64,000 nucleotides of DNA from Nematostella vectensis (taxonomy: Eukaryota; Cnidaria; Anthozoa; Actiniaria; Edwardsiidae), in contig NC_064035.1 of NCBI RefSeq assembly GCF_932526225.1, forward strand, positions 15,300,469 through 15,364,468, read 5' to 3'. The number at the start of each line of letters is the position of its first letter. Positions within the stretch are counted from its first letter, which is position 1. The notes below the pieces were generated by a model, which saw nothing but the letters and a program-made list of their open reading frames with translations, searched no databases and was not told where the DNA came from. Positions 36,301 through 48,018 of the stretch are shown here, piece by piece. Both the position numbers and the translations under genes were made by a program.

Positions 36301-39300
36301 GATGTTGTTATTACTCGTATACTGTACCTGTGTATTGGGGATGTTGTTATTACCCCATATACTGTACCTGTGTTTGCCGCTGTGATTGACAGTACCGCCA
36401 CCACTGTGTTCTTGTCTTTTTGAAATTGGTCGCATAACATCTGTCGTTTAGAAGAGGGCGTCTTTCCATCAATGCGTATATAGCTGTATTTCTGTTGGTA
36501 TAGCCAATGTACAGTACATTAACAGTCAGTCAGAGCAACGCTATGTTATCTAGTACCAACATAACCATCATCAGCCTAACCTTATGCATGAGACAGTCAC
36601 TTATAGCATCTAGCATGTCCTGATGGTGACCGAAGACCAGGAACTTATGCCCGCCTTCCAGCAAGTCCAGAACATAATTCCTGGTAAATACAACACAGAA
36701 AGGTAGGTACAGTATTACCACCAATATTAGGGCTGGAACCCCCAATCTCACTGTCAAGGGGTGTTGAAGAGCCACATTGTTGTTATTGATTTTAACCAAA
36801 AATTGGAAGACAAATTACAAGAAGAAATCTCTAGTAGCCACATAAAAATAAAAACGTTATGCTTTATTTTCCAAATTCAATTGAAAATATAGCAACAGCA
36901 TCCCCAGCTCCACACTGAGCTGGTTCACAAGCTAAAACAACAAATGCTGAAAAGCTAAAACAGCAATGACACTCTCTCCCAAACTCGTAGGCCTACTACA
37001 TACAGTGGAACCTTGTTTTAACGAACCCCTATAATTACAACAGATTCTTCGGTATAACGAACAACTTCCTTCAGCCCGGCCAAAATTACAGTAAAGAACA
37101 GGATATCGATTTAATGAAGTTCTTGTTATAACGAACCTTGTTGTAATGATTATAGATGTCAAAGATGTGACAAAAGATAATTAGCAAAAAGACCAAAAGG
37201 ATGAAACTATTTTAATCCTATACTGTAACTTCAGGGCAGATGCTCATTACAGCTTTTTACCATTACCCATACCTTGATATAACAAACATTTTGGTATAAC
37301 AAATCCTCAATATAACGAAGAGATTTCCCAATTCTTTGGCACTTCGTTAAATCGAGGTTCCACTGTATCTTGGAAAAACAGACTGAACATTTACCTTACT
37401 GCAGCTATCTTAGAAGCACTTGTTTCACAGAAGTAGTTCAGAAGAGCGCCGTGCTGCTCCTTTTTCTAATAAGAAATGACACAATTTACATTATTGTTGG
37501 TTAAACAAGAAAATATGTCAATATGCCTCTTAAATTTAACATGAGGAAAGGGCATAGGTGCATACCTTTGCTGTTTCAACCTCTTTGGCCGCCTTCATTA
37601 AAGGCTTGACTTTAATAAGAGAAGGGTCCAGAAGAACCTGTAAAATGCAAGGCAGGTTACTCAAGAGGAGTGGTGGCAAAGAGAAAATGGTCAACTCAAA
37701 TAAAAAGTACCAATATTAAATGCAATTTGATATAAATTCTTCAAACAGAGCTTGAAAACTGAACTCACCATTTGTCTTCTCTTTGATGGCAATTGATGCA
37801 GCACATCTTTCTTCAAACGTCTGAAAATTATTTAAAATCTTTTATGAACTACCCTAATCCTCCAGCCAATAAACATCACTATATCAAAAAGGAGCTGTTG
37901 GTGTGACAATCGACCCGATACTGTAAACTTATAACACAGTACTTAGTTATTCTAAGTGTTGTGACCTTATCGTGGTTCTACTATCAGAAAGCCATGAGTG
38001 AAGACGGTACGTGTTTATTGTAGATCTGTGTGATTCAACTCTTTCCTAATCATACATGTGCTATATGCTAATTGCAATATTTGTATCATGTGATTAATAT
38101 GACGTAATCATTAAGATATTAGATTACTACACTAAGCATAGTCTGCTAATTGCTAAAATGATACAGTTTTCTTGAGATAGCACTTGAGTTCAACTGTGTA
38201 GCCCCAAGCAGTTTGTCTAACCTGATCATAATGCTTTGCTCAAGCACAAGTTGTAGCTCCTCCATGTTGGATGCACCAGAGTAATCCCATCCCCAGCGAT
38301 TCTAAACACAACCATTCAATGTAACAATAAATTATTGGTGTTCTCAACACAAACATCCAATGTAACAATACATTCCTGGTGTTCTGAACACAACCATTCG
38401 ATGTAACAATACATTCTTGGTGTTCTAAACACATCCATTCAATGTAAAAATACATTCTTGGTGTTCTGGACACAACCATTCAAATATGTAAAAATAAATT
38501 CTTGGTGTTCTAAACACAACCATTCAATGTAACAATACAATATTGGTGTTCTAAACACAACCATTCAATGTAAAAGTACATTCTTGGTGTTCTAACACAA
38601 CCATTCAATGTAAAAATACATTCTTGAGGATTCTAAACACAACCATTCATGTAACAATACAAGGATTCCTAACACAACCATTCAATGTAAAAGTACATTC
38701 TTGGTGTTCTGAAAACAACCATTCAATGTAAAAATACATTCTATTGAGGATTCTAAACACAACCATTCATGTAACAATACAAGGATTCCTAACACAACCA
38801 TTCAATGTAACAGTACATTCTTGGTGTTCTGAAAACAACCATTCAATGTAAAAATACATTCTTGAGGATTCTAAACACAACCACCATTCATGTAACAATA
38901 CAAGGATTCCTAACACAACCATTCAAGATAAAAGTACATTCTTGTGGATTCTAAACACAACCATTCGATGTAACAATACGTTATTGGTGTTCTAAACACA
39001 ACCTTTCAATGTAAAAGTACATTCTTGGGGATTCTAAACACAACTATTCATGTAACAATACAAGGATTCCTAACACAACCATTCAAAATAAAAGTACATT
39101 ATTGTGGATTCTAAACACAACCATTCGATGTAACAATACGTTATTGGTGTTCTAAACACAACCTTTCAATGTAAAAGTACATTCTTGGGGATTCTAAACA
39201 CAACTATTCATGAAACAATACAGGAACACAACTTTTCATGCAACAATAAAGTCTTGAGGAGTCTAGACACAACTATTAATGACAAAACATATTTGGTAGT

Positions 39301-42300
39301 CACCAGTACAGTATTTGAAACATCCCTCTAACAAAAAGATGGGTTAGTCTACTGTATCATCTGGCTGTACTGTACCTCAACTCCAGCACAATAGCGCTTG
39401 CCGAACTCATGGAATGATGGGAACATCCTGGGGTTCACAGCACATATCTGTGTATACAGCTCCTCAGGCCTGGAGAGTGCTGGAGTGCCTGAGAGAAGGA
39501 TGACTCGTGTTGCTGCCTAGAATGAGAAATACATTCTTGGTTTATTGGTATTAGCTGATATATGAATGTAGGTATACCTATCTATTTGTTACTTTTTTTA
39601 AAGCAAAAGGCCTGTAAGGGTTGGTCATTTAGATTTTAAGGAGGGATGTACCCAACTCAAAAGCCAAATGATCTGCCCCCAAAAGCCGCATTGTCACCAG
39701 TTTACTTCCGGTTGATTACGTAACAATATCCAATGATTTTTAATGGAAAACGCGAAAAATATTTCAAAATATTGAAAGCAGTGTGTCTATTCGAAGTTTC
39801 TTTGAGGATGGGATTGATAATTTAGAGCGGATGGCCTGTTAAATATCTCGGATTTTAATAGATTCTTTTGTCTTTTAACGGTTGAGGTTTCCGTCGGACC
39901 TCCGGAAGTAAACTGGTGACAATGCGGCTTTAAGTCTTCTAACCAAACTAAATGCGTAGCTCACATAAGCAAAGAGACAAAAACTAGCCCAAAATTGAGA
40001 TAAAATCGAATATATTGTCCCAAAAATACAAGAAATAGAAACAAATACATAGTCTGAGCAGGGGGTTCTCTCACAACTCCCTTGTCTCAGAGACACTTGT
40101 CTCTATGATATCGTCGAAAATTGGGTAAGTTTTGAGATGAAAATGTTCAGTAACTTGCAAAGACACAAGTGAATTAATACTGTATTAGCAAACTTGGAAT
40201 CAAAATTTGTTAAAATTCGATGCAATTCAACACAATGGACACAAGTCAATGGAAAAACATAGGAAAAGCACTGGCCAACTGAAATGCAAGTAGTTACAAG
40301 TAGCAAACTTGCAACAAATTGTGCTAACTTGCATTTCTTTTGGCCAGGGCTTTAAGGAACCTTTTATTTATCAGGGAGGGGGACAGATGGAGAGCTTTGC
40401 ATTTTGGAGGTGACTTATGCCCCTCGTCTCCATTACAGTGTATTTTTTTGGTGCATCCCTCCCACGAAAATGGTTCTGCCAGCTCCCTGGTAAATATAAA
40501 ATAAAATGTTGTTATACCTATTAACCTCTGAACTGCAATCTGGAGGTTTTGTCATGAATGGGTTATTTACCTTATGTGAGTAAAAGAATTTTTTGTTGAC
40601 TACAGTACCTAATACTTTTCTTGGGGAGCAGTAGTAATTTTTTGTAAAAACAAATTACTGTACCTTTAATATTGGCAAAAACGTCTTTGTTCTTGCAGCT
40701 TTGTTGTTCTTGATAAAATGGCTTTCATCCTTTGGTAAAAGTCAGGAAAAAAACCATCCTTCACTTTATGTACAGTAAGTGTATTAAAATGACAAACAAA
40801 ATTCCTCTCCTTACCGCAATTATAACACGAAAGCGCTTTTCCTGCAATTTTCCCACAAACTTTGTGAGTAAATCATAGCTGATTATATTTATGAGACCAG
40901 CAGTTACATTGTCTTTGCCGGTCAAAACAACGTTGATGGACTGAGGGTCAAGAGAGGGTAGCCATTTTATGAATGCCTACAAAAGTGAAAGAAAATAACA
41001 ATTGGATGACTAAATAGATCAAAGAAGGACTGAGTAAATAATAAAACAAAATAATATCTAGAGACAAACAAAGTCAATATCTGTTAAGAATGTTAGACAC
41101 AATGGGGCACTTCATTCTGTTTAGGTCAAAAGGGCTTACTCAAGGAAGATAGAGCAGGTAGTTACTTCTATTAAATTTTAAAGATTTGTCTTGTAGATTC
41201 ATCTCTTCTGGTAGGTACTTTAATTTAGCACCTCAGAGTAAACATTCTCAAAATTAATGTTGTTGTCCTACAGGAACCACCCACGTATAAGAACCTAGAG
41301 AATAAAAGCACCTTTTTTATGAGAACCTAATTTGTGTGGTTAGAATGAATAGGTTCTTAATTGAAAGATCACTAAAATGTTTTTTGTTAAAATTCGGATT
41401 CATGGTAAATAACTAACATAAAATACTTTTCAAAAATTTTGGTGCATTGCATACTGTAGTTAAATACAACATGGACTTAAATTTTTTGTTCAGCATTGCT
41501 TGTTATTGTTATAGTGACTGTTACTGTTTAGATAAGAACCAATTAAGAACCTAAAAAGCCTGATTTGTCAAAAGGCACCCTTGATACAGATCAGATATAA
41601 GAGGATGTTTACTGTATTACAGCTGGATGCTTGGCCTCCAGTTGTCATTGTGATCAAATTTTGTTAACTACCTGCTTCCAAGTGAGCCTCATAGAGGACG
41701 GTGCTACCACTAGTAATGGCCATTCCTTGCGATAATAGCTAGCAACACAAATTGCTTGCACTGTTTTTCCTAGTCCCATGTCATCTGCTATTATAGCCCG
41801 ACCATCTTGACAAATGCAAAATGCAACTCCCTCACGCTGAAAGGGCATTAGGGAGCTGACTAACTTAGTGTCGACACAATTCAAGTTGATATCTTCTGTT
41901 GAAAGGCTTTTTAGAGTTCCTGGAGATGACTTTGTAAACAAAGACAAGACAGTTTTTGGAAGACCTTCCAAGCTGACACCAACCAAGTCTCTACTAGCAG
42001 ACACTACAAGACGGTAAATAAAATAGATAAAGTTACATAAAGATCTATACTATCTGTAAGTAGTAATAGTAGTAGTAGTAGTAGTGACAGGAAAACTGTG
42101 GAGAATTGACAGTCTTTTGGATAGTTTGTGATTGCTAGAATTTTATGATTACTTCTAAGTTTTAATATTATATTGGTTTTGTGGCATGAAGCATTCAAAA
42201 GATTCACTGTTGTTGCTGTTTTTTTTTTTTCATTGGTTGAGCTGTACCCAGGGTTTTAGTTTAGCAATAACCTGCTTACATGAGGTGACCTTGAATGCTG

Positions 42301-44374
42301 TTTGGTAAACTAACTTAGCTTACCCACTAAAAAAAGCTTTTAAAGTTACTTCTTATTGTTTTTATTGAACTGAGGTATGTTAGTAAAATGGCAGCTTATA
42401 TGACAATACTTACTCAAAGTTTCATAATCCTCCAGGGAGAAGGACCAAGTTGTGGTTGCTTTGTCTGGAATAGAAATACAAATGCTTGTAGTGGACCTTT
42501 TGCTCAACTAACAATACTATTAAATTGCCTTGTTGTTTACAACGAGGGGGAGGGGAGATACATTTTATGGTATTTCAATAATCTGCCAACATTCATATAA
42601 AAAATACCCTTGATAAACTAAAAAAATATTTGAGATTTCCCCAACTACACTTTCCCCCTTACCAATAAAATACAGTAGATTATGCCTGAATGCAGCTGAA
42701 AAACAAGCACAAGCATTGTTCAGAATGACGGCCACTGATAGTCAGTGTTGATGATCAGTGCTAGAAAATTTTTGTGCTTGCTATATGCTAGTACTACAAT
42801 ATTCCAGCTATATACTGACCATATGCCCGCTATACACTCTAATACTATGCCCACTATACTGACCATATGTCCGCTATATGCTCTAATACTATGCCCAATA
42901 TACTGACCATATGCCTGCTATATGCTCTAATACTATGCCCAATATACTGACCATATGCCCGCTATATGCTCTAATACTATGCCCACTATATGGACCATAT
43001 GCCTGCTATATGCTCTAATACTATGCCCAATATACTGACCATATGCCCACTATATGCTCTAATACTATGCCCACTATACTGACCATATGCCCGCTATATG
43101 CTCTAATACTATGCCCAATATACTGACCATATGTCTGCTATATGCTCTAATACTATGCCCAATATACTGACCATATGTCTGCTATATGCTCTAATACTAT
43201 GCCCAATATACTGACCATATGCCTGCTATATGCTCTAATATTATGCCCAATATACTGACCATATGCCCGCTATATGCTGTTAATAATATGCCCACTATAT
43301 GGACCATATGCCATCTATATGCTCTAATACTATGCCCAATACATTGACCATATGCCCACTATATGCTATGTCCAATATACTGACCATATGCCCGCTATAT
43401 GCTCTAATAATATGCCCACTATACTGACCATATGCCCACTATATGCTCTAATACTATGCCCACTATACTGACCATATGTCTGCTATATGCTCTAATACTA
43501 TGCCCAATATATTGACCATATGCCCGCTATATGCTCTAATACTATGCCCAATATACTGACCATATGCCCACTATATGCTCTAATACTATGCCCACTATAT
43601 TGACCATATGTCCGCTATATGCTGTTAATAATATGCCCACTATATGGACCATATGCCATCTATATGCTCTAATACTATGCCCACTATACTTAGCATATGT
43701 CCACTATATGCTCTTACCATATACTTACCATATGCGCGGCTTGGGAGAGTTTTGAATAGAGCTATTAGCTGTGCGTGGAAGCCAATCTTAACAGTAAATC
43801 TGGTGCTGCTGATTAGCACACATAATCCTTTGATCACCTTTCCAGTTACTGGGAAAAAAGCTTCACCCTGGATCTTCTGTTGTCCCTTTAACTTTTTATC
43901 CCCGCAAAAACTAATGGCTCCACTAGAAGTTTGACTCGGTTTTCGTGGAGCAAAAAAATCCCGCGGTCCTCCATCGCAGTCGGTTTTATTTCTAAAAGCA
44001 TTTTGTCTGTTTTCTACTCCATCTGATGCACTGTTATTCGCTGTTCGACTTGAGGACTCTAACTGTTGACGGCTAGATGACGGGAGTACTGACGACGTCG
44101 CATTTTCCTGGCTTGTATTTGAATTTGTGGTTTGATGCGCCTGCCTCGACCATGTTTGTGCCGTATTTATAGGTTTTGAAGAAGGGAACGATCTGCTGAT
44201 GACGGCATGATTGTTTTGTTTGTCGACGGCTGATCCAGAAGGTTTGGAAACACCTTTAACAGACGGTGCTTGTCTTTGGGAATTCAACAGAGCTCGCCTT
44301 TCAAGTGCTTTTTTGCGATTTTCTTCTATTTTACGCCTCTGCTCTTCAGAAAGCCCTACACCGCTACTGGACAT
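33305..44374 (-). CDS. SMARCAL1: SMARCAL1 (HARP) annealing helicase, complete
   Basis: Sixteen exons: 44374-43729, 42464-42414, 42003-41672, 40976-40815, 40729-40664, 39516-39376, 38301-38222, 37820-37769, 37637-37566, 37465-37395, 36680-36581, 36491-36368, 36147-36089, 36015-35915, 35727-35640 and 33688-33305. All phases agree, giving 842 aa. SMARCAL1 rewinds RPA-coated single-stranded DNA at stalled replication forks in the nucleus. Residues 7-30 ([20 protein letters not shown]) are the RPA-binding motif. One HARP domain covers about 175-232 ([20 protein letters not shown]), whereas vertebrates have two. SNF2 motifs follow: DDMGLGKT (about 306), DESH (398), LLSGTP (about 427) and [11 protein letters not shown] (about 656). 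The tail is acidic ([15 protein letters not shown]). Introns carry two large minisatellites, a pogo-like MITE and a repeated splice acceptor. Identity is very secure; exon edges were read by eye. Confidence 0.95.
33740..34715. mobile_element. Tandem-repeat element with repeated CRE palindromes
   Basis: About six degenerate units of 130-170 bp carry TGACGTCATCGATGACGTCA (33936, 34236 and 34384 exact; 34073 with one change), more single TGACGTCA sites, and the phrase GAAACATCATACGACAACCAAA. AGCGGAGCCCCC near 33770 and its near-inverse GGAGCTCCGCT near 34700 look like element ends. It lies in the last intron of SMARCAL1. Confidence 0.7.
35305..35487. repeat. 95-bp direct duplication
   Basis: CACGCGCAGTGGTGGGG through CCAAAGTGTCCCTCTC is present twice (35307-35388 and 35401-35486), nearly identical. 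Intron 15 of SMARCAL1. Confidence 0.9.
36135..36252. repeat. Triplicated intron/exon junction of SMARCAL1 exon 13
   Basis: The end of the intron plus the first bases of exon 13 (minus strand: CCTTTGTATTGCAG|GCCTCACGCTTACTG) is repeated two more times just upstream, at about 36172-36215 and 36217-36250, with changed bases. At least one extra copy keeps a usable TTGTATTACAG acceptor. Confidence 0.8.
36295..36372. repeat. Duplicated exon 12 donor region of SMARCAL1
   Basis: GTGTATTGGGGATGTTGTTATTAC is present at about 36292 and again at about 36331, each followed by a CATATACTGTACCTG or GTATACTGTACCTG copy. The sequence around the true donor (at 36367/36368) is therefore repeated within the intron. 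Confidence 0.7.
37003..37365. mobile_element. Pogo/Tigger-type MITE
   Basis: It has terminal inverted repeats CAGTGGAACCTTGTTTTAACGA and the inverse of CAGTGGAACCTCGATTTAACGA, flanked by TA on both sides. The termini and the TA duplication are those of pogo/Tigger Tc1-mariner elements. AACGAA phrases recur inside. Intron 10 of SMARCAL1. Confidence 0.85.
38305..39290. repeat. Minisatellite, about 41-bp unit, more than 20 copies
   Basis: CTAAACACAACCATTCAATG plus TAACAATACATTCTTGGTGTT, with higher-order variants. It fills most of SMARCAL1 intron 6 (between exons ending 39376 and starting 38301). Confidence 0.95.
39682..39932. mobile_element. MITE of the AAAGCCGCATTGTCACC family, copy 1
   Basis: The ends are AAAGCCGCATTGTCACCAGT and its inverse; ACTTCCGG is mirrored inside. 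It matches 55231-55484 over its whole length in the opposite orientation. Intron 5 of SMARCAL1. Confidence 0.85.
42790..43727. repeat. 44-bp minisatellite, about 21 copies
   Basis: Unit CCATATGCCCGCTATATGCT + CTAATACTATGCCCAATATACTGA with variants. It occupies SMARCAL1 intron 1 and runs up to the donor of exon 1 at 43729. Confidence 0.95.
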
Positions 44375-44522
44375 TTCACATACTTCCTATGCACAACAAG
44401 TACACGTTGATTTCCTTGAAGTTCAGTCTAAAGTTTGAAGACAACTCTAGTGCTCCGGTCAAAATAGCCGCCATGAAACAACGAACCCGCTGACATACAG
44501 CAGACTCGTACACAGGGATCCT

Positions 44523-44640
44523 AAAGGTTGGTTCTCACTTGGACGTAAGCGCAAGCGCAACGCACGTAATTTTCCGATTCTCAGGCAAAAGAGAACGCAT
44601 TTGCTTGATTTTCTTGCGCTTATGTTTGACCGGCGATACT
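44523..44640. mobile_element. MITE of the AAAGGTTGGTTCTCACTTGG family, partial copy
   Basis: It starts AAAGGTTGGTTCTCACTTGG followed by ACGTAAGCGCAAGCGC, matching one end and the interior (GAGAACGCATTTGCTTGATTTTC) of the complete copy at 48019-48190. Confidence 0.7.
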
Positions 44641-44750
44641 TCAAAAACAAAAATGCCTCTTCTAAAGATCGAAAAGAATCGAATCGTGGCCCCTGCATTA
44701 GGAATTGGCAGGACCATTAGGGGGTAGGGTGTAGTAGTCAAACTATCAAC

Positions 44751-45120
44751 ACGGGTGGCCTAGTGTGTTAGCGCGTCGGCCTCTCACCGCTGTGGCCCAG
44801 GTTCGAATCCTGGCTCAAACTATGGATTTTTCCGGGTTCCTGCCTTGCTTCGAATGTGTCACAAGTGAGTTGAAGTTATTCTCCCGTGTTTCCAGTCTTC
44901 TCGGATAAGGACAGTAAACCGGAGGTCCCGTCTCTTCAAGCTGCACTACACTAACCTGAACCGAAGGGACGTAAAAGAACCACTGGGGACGCAATAAACC
45001 CTCTGGCAGTGACCACCCCCAGTGACAGTGCTTACTAACCGAGGGCCGTATGTTAGAAAACTGTATATTCGGTTAAATATGTTACCCTCGATAAACAAAG
45101 ATTAAACTGAAACTAAAACT
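44751..45120 (+). mobile_element. tRNA-derived SINE-like element
   Basis: The head contains an A-box-like GGTGGCCTAGTGTGTTAGCG and a perfect B box GGTTCGAATCC (44800-44810), then a body of about 300 bp and an A-rich end. The tRNA-like head lacks convincing cloverleaf pairing, so I do not call a tRNA gene. A decayed relative is at 28905-29125. Confidence 0.65.
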
Positions 45121-45394
45121 CGACTGATCTAAACAGGCGCGGCCAGAGGGGGGTCCGAGGAGTCTGGACCCCACCCTGTTCATGTGACGAGATGAGTTTG
45201 ACTCTGAATGACTCCTTTTTCTTTAGTAGTTAAAAAGACTGTTTATTGTTTATTTTATGTTTGTTTTTGGATAGAAAAAAGTCTCTAGATGGATTTAGTG
45301 ATTGTAACCAGATCAAAGGATGCCAATTTCAACTTAAATGATCCGTGGTCAGTGAATTACTACTCTAGGCCCTAGCCGCATTTTTCTCAAGTCA

Positions 45395-46255
45395 TAGCCT
45401 GCTTGCAGGCGTTTACCAGGTGTTTTTTTTTTTCGCTATGCGTTAAGTCGTGGTCGTCATCTTGTTTTTGGCCGCGCTAGCTTGGCGCGAGTGACAAAAA
45501 TGGCGGCCACGACTCGGCCGCATAGCGAAAACACCCACAGGTAGCCCAGCTCGGAATTCGGCTGTTCTGAGAGGGGACGAGTAAAGCCCTTTTTGGTGAA
45601 ATGTTGTCAAAAAAATTGCCTTAAAACTTAGAACATGCCTTGTTGTTGTCAAATTCACGTGTAATACACGATTTGGGGGGGTTTTCTCAACGGAATTTAT
45701 TACTTCTCTCCCCCTACTAAGGAAAGAAACAAGGTTGAAAGCGTCATTTTCGGAATCACCCAAATACCCTCGAAATTCGAGAGTAAAAAACAAAATACAA
45801 AATATTTTTATCTCGTAGACCTATGCCAAGGTACACTTACATTCGATATGTGGCATTCGATATGCCGCTAGCCGTATTTTAAAACGAGAAAGTAGCCACA
45901 AGCATCATTGACCGACGCCGTTGGACGTTTAGTTACGCTTGACCGCGCTGGGAAGGAGCACAGGTAGCCCATGCAATGGCTGCTTGTTGGTAGCTCGGAA
46001 TTCGGCTGTTCTTAGAGGGGACAAGTAAAGCGTTTTTTTGTGAAATCGTGTCAATAAAATTAAGGCATGTTTTAAGTTTTAAGGCAAATTTATTGACAGC
46101 ATTTCACAAAAAACGCTCTACTCGTCCCCTCTCAGAACAGCCGAATTCCGAGCTACGAACAAGCAGTCATTGCCTGGGCTACCTGTGAAACACCGAGAAA
46201 ACGTAGCAAAAAAAAGAACACCATGTAAACGCCTGCAAGCAGGCTACTCAAGACA
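45395..46255. mobile_element. Fold-back element with nested palindrome
   Basis: The outer ends are inverted: AGCCTGCTTGCAGGCGTTTA at left, TAAACGCCTGCAAGCAGGCT at right. A second palindrome inside (about 45957-46190) mirrors CTCGGAATTCGGCTGTTCT, and a third partial copy of that block starts at 45548. A short fragment (CTGCAAGCAGGCTA) recurs at 48624. Confidence 0.75.
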
Positions 46256-46460
46256 CGCCCCTGCAAAACCCAACATAACACCGTAACGAATGATGTCATA
46301 ACCATTACAGGGTATTCTTTAATAAACAAAACAGATAATCTTCTAACAGGAGTGAGTAACAAAAGAGTAATGTCATAATGTACTAGCTAGCGTGTTCAAC
46401 AGACGTTAGGCGTATTCTGACGGGTGACCTGGCGGGTGACCTCGCTGCACTTGCTGCTTT

Positions 46461-47702
46461 TCACGAGCAGGACCACCAGTCGCACCTACACGCCACAAGA
46501 GAAAGATTAGATGGATTTTTCAAAGCAGAAATAAACCTGTTATAACAGTCTTTGCTTTTGAATAGCAATCTAGGCAGAGTGTAGAGAAATGGTTCGAGGG
46601 ATGGGGGAGAAGGGGTCTTGGGTAATTCGTAGGAAGATGTAGTAATAGTTGTGGCTGGCTTAGTTCTCTCGCGTATATGCCGACGATTCTACCTCAATGG
46701 ATCATCACGTGTCCTTGTATTTGGAGGCTGGATGTTTAGTAGTAGAACCCTCCTCCCTCCCCTCCCTCCCCCAACTGCATCGCCACTGTGTTGGCGTGAG
46801 TGTCTAGTTTTTCCTTCCCTGTACCCGAAGCTGAATCTTCATTCGTTTACTGTTACGCCGGTCTTGGCTACGAGCTGGTAGCCAGGGAAAGTTCCTCCGT
46901 ATTTACTCTAAATCAACCAGTTCGACAAAGTCAGTCTGTTATACTTACAGTTTTGCATTTTTCACGTCTTCGTTGTTGTTCACAACTGTGTAAAAAGGAA
47001 AAGGTGAACAGTTGTAAAATTGATTATTCACTATATTATCTGACTTAAACAAGTACAAGCAACAAACATCCCATAGTTTGAGTGGCAAAGGAAGATCAAA
47101 CGTCATTGTGACGTCACAATTTTTGACTGCCACACCCAGTTGTCACGTCAGCCAAATTGGTCATAGAAATACAGAGGGTCCAGGTTAGCTCTCAAACACA
47201 CCTAGCTCCCTATCACTAATGGAGCCACAGAATGTTATGAAAAGCCAAGTAAGAGAAGAAAGCATTTAAACTAAAACACTGAGGTTGCCTTGCTTCAGTA
47301 ACGCTCCATAGGTAAACAGGACGAGCAAGATACGATATAGCAGGGAAATATAGAAATGGTTATTTAAAAAACCGTCCTCAGTAGTTGTTTTTGAATGTGA
47401 TTATACGACCCGTTGAAAAACATCTGCCGGGGTTGACTATATATTTCCGAACAAATAGGCTCGACCGAAATTAGTCTGCTTAGCAGCCGCTTGCGTGGCA
47501 CTAAAATCGGCTGCTAAGCAGACTAGACCGAAATAGGCTCGACATTTGCATTCATTGAGCTTGACTTACCTGATTTGGGATCAAGCCTGTCGATCGAGGT
47601 CTCGATTGGCACCACATTTTCTCGAATTTCCTCTCTCACAGGAGCACAAGAGGCAAGTACGACTAACCCCAGCAGCAACAAAACAACGAGCTTGCTTGAC
47701 AT
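46461..47702 (-). CDS. Small secreted peptide precursor (candidate)
   Basis: Three exons, 47702-47570, 46985-46949 and 46485-46461, splice in consistent phase to 64 aa. Sites are good: donors G|gtaagt and CT|gtaagt, acceptors tttttacacag and gcgtgtag. The first exon gives a clear signal peptide (MSSKLVVLLLLGLVVLASC, then APVREE). The middle is acidic and Asn-rich. The C-terminus is NAKLCDWWSCS, a six-residue Cys-to-Cys ring like those of small cyclic neuropeptides (urotensin, somatostatin, CCAP types), though sequence homology is not claimed. If the 37-bp middle exon is skipped, the last exon is read in another frame and gives a Gly/Pro/His-rich tail ending GHPSEYA at 46407. I cannot tell which form is made. 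No family was recognised. Confidence 0.5.
47473..47524. repeat. Hairpin with perfect 17-bp arms
   Basis: AGTCTGCTTAGCAGCCG (47473-47489) and its exact inverse (47508-47524) with an 18-bp loop. The same 17 bp occur at 6866-6882. It lies in the first intron of the secreted-peptide gene. Confidence 0.85.
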
Positions 47703-47766
47703 CCTGGTGGTGCTTTTACTGAGTCTGTCTCCGGATGATTAAATGTTTTTGTTAGCGAGGGATTTA

Positions 47767-47774
47767 ATGCAAAT
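47767..47774. promoter_or_regulatory. POU octamer upstream of the peptide gene
   Basis: A perfect ATGCAAAT lies 65 bp upstream of the start codon of the secreted-peptide gene, in a position suitable for a promoter-proximal site. The motif is short and can occur by chance; another lies near 52522. Confidence 0.3.
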
Positions 47775-48018
47775 ATGAGGTCCACGTCATGGTTATGGAT
47801 CGTTTAGCAGATATTTAAGAAACAATACATTAGCTACATGCATCGAACCAAAACAAAGTTTAAAATAGTCAGAGTTCCAGCCTTTCCTTCGTCCCCTTTA
47901 AAACATAATATACAATATATAGGAATAATATATATATGAATAAAAGTCTCTAAGTTTCCCGCGTTGTGGAAACTCAGTGTTTTTAAGCCATTGCAGTATC
48001 TCCACGGGACGTCTATTA

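Larger units (their letters stand above)
44375..46460. other. Intergenic space made mostly of mobile-element sequence
   Basis: Between the SMARCAL1 start and the small secreted-peptide gene. It contains a half MITE (44523-44640), the SINE-like element (44751-45120) and the fold-back element (45395-46255). Any SMARCAL1 promoter should lie in 44375-44520; no TATA box is evident. Confidence 0.5.

Noticed and set aside
36073-36435. Minus-strand open frame of 120 codons in the SMARCAL1 region
   Set aside because: Frame-shifted reading through duplicated splice-site copies; the helicase frame is different.
44751-44826. Functional tRNA gene
   Set aside because: A and B boxes are present but stems do not pair convincingly and the unit continues as a SINE-like body.
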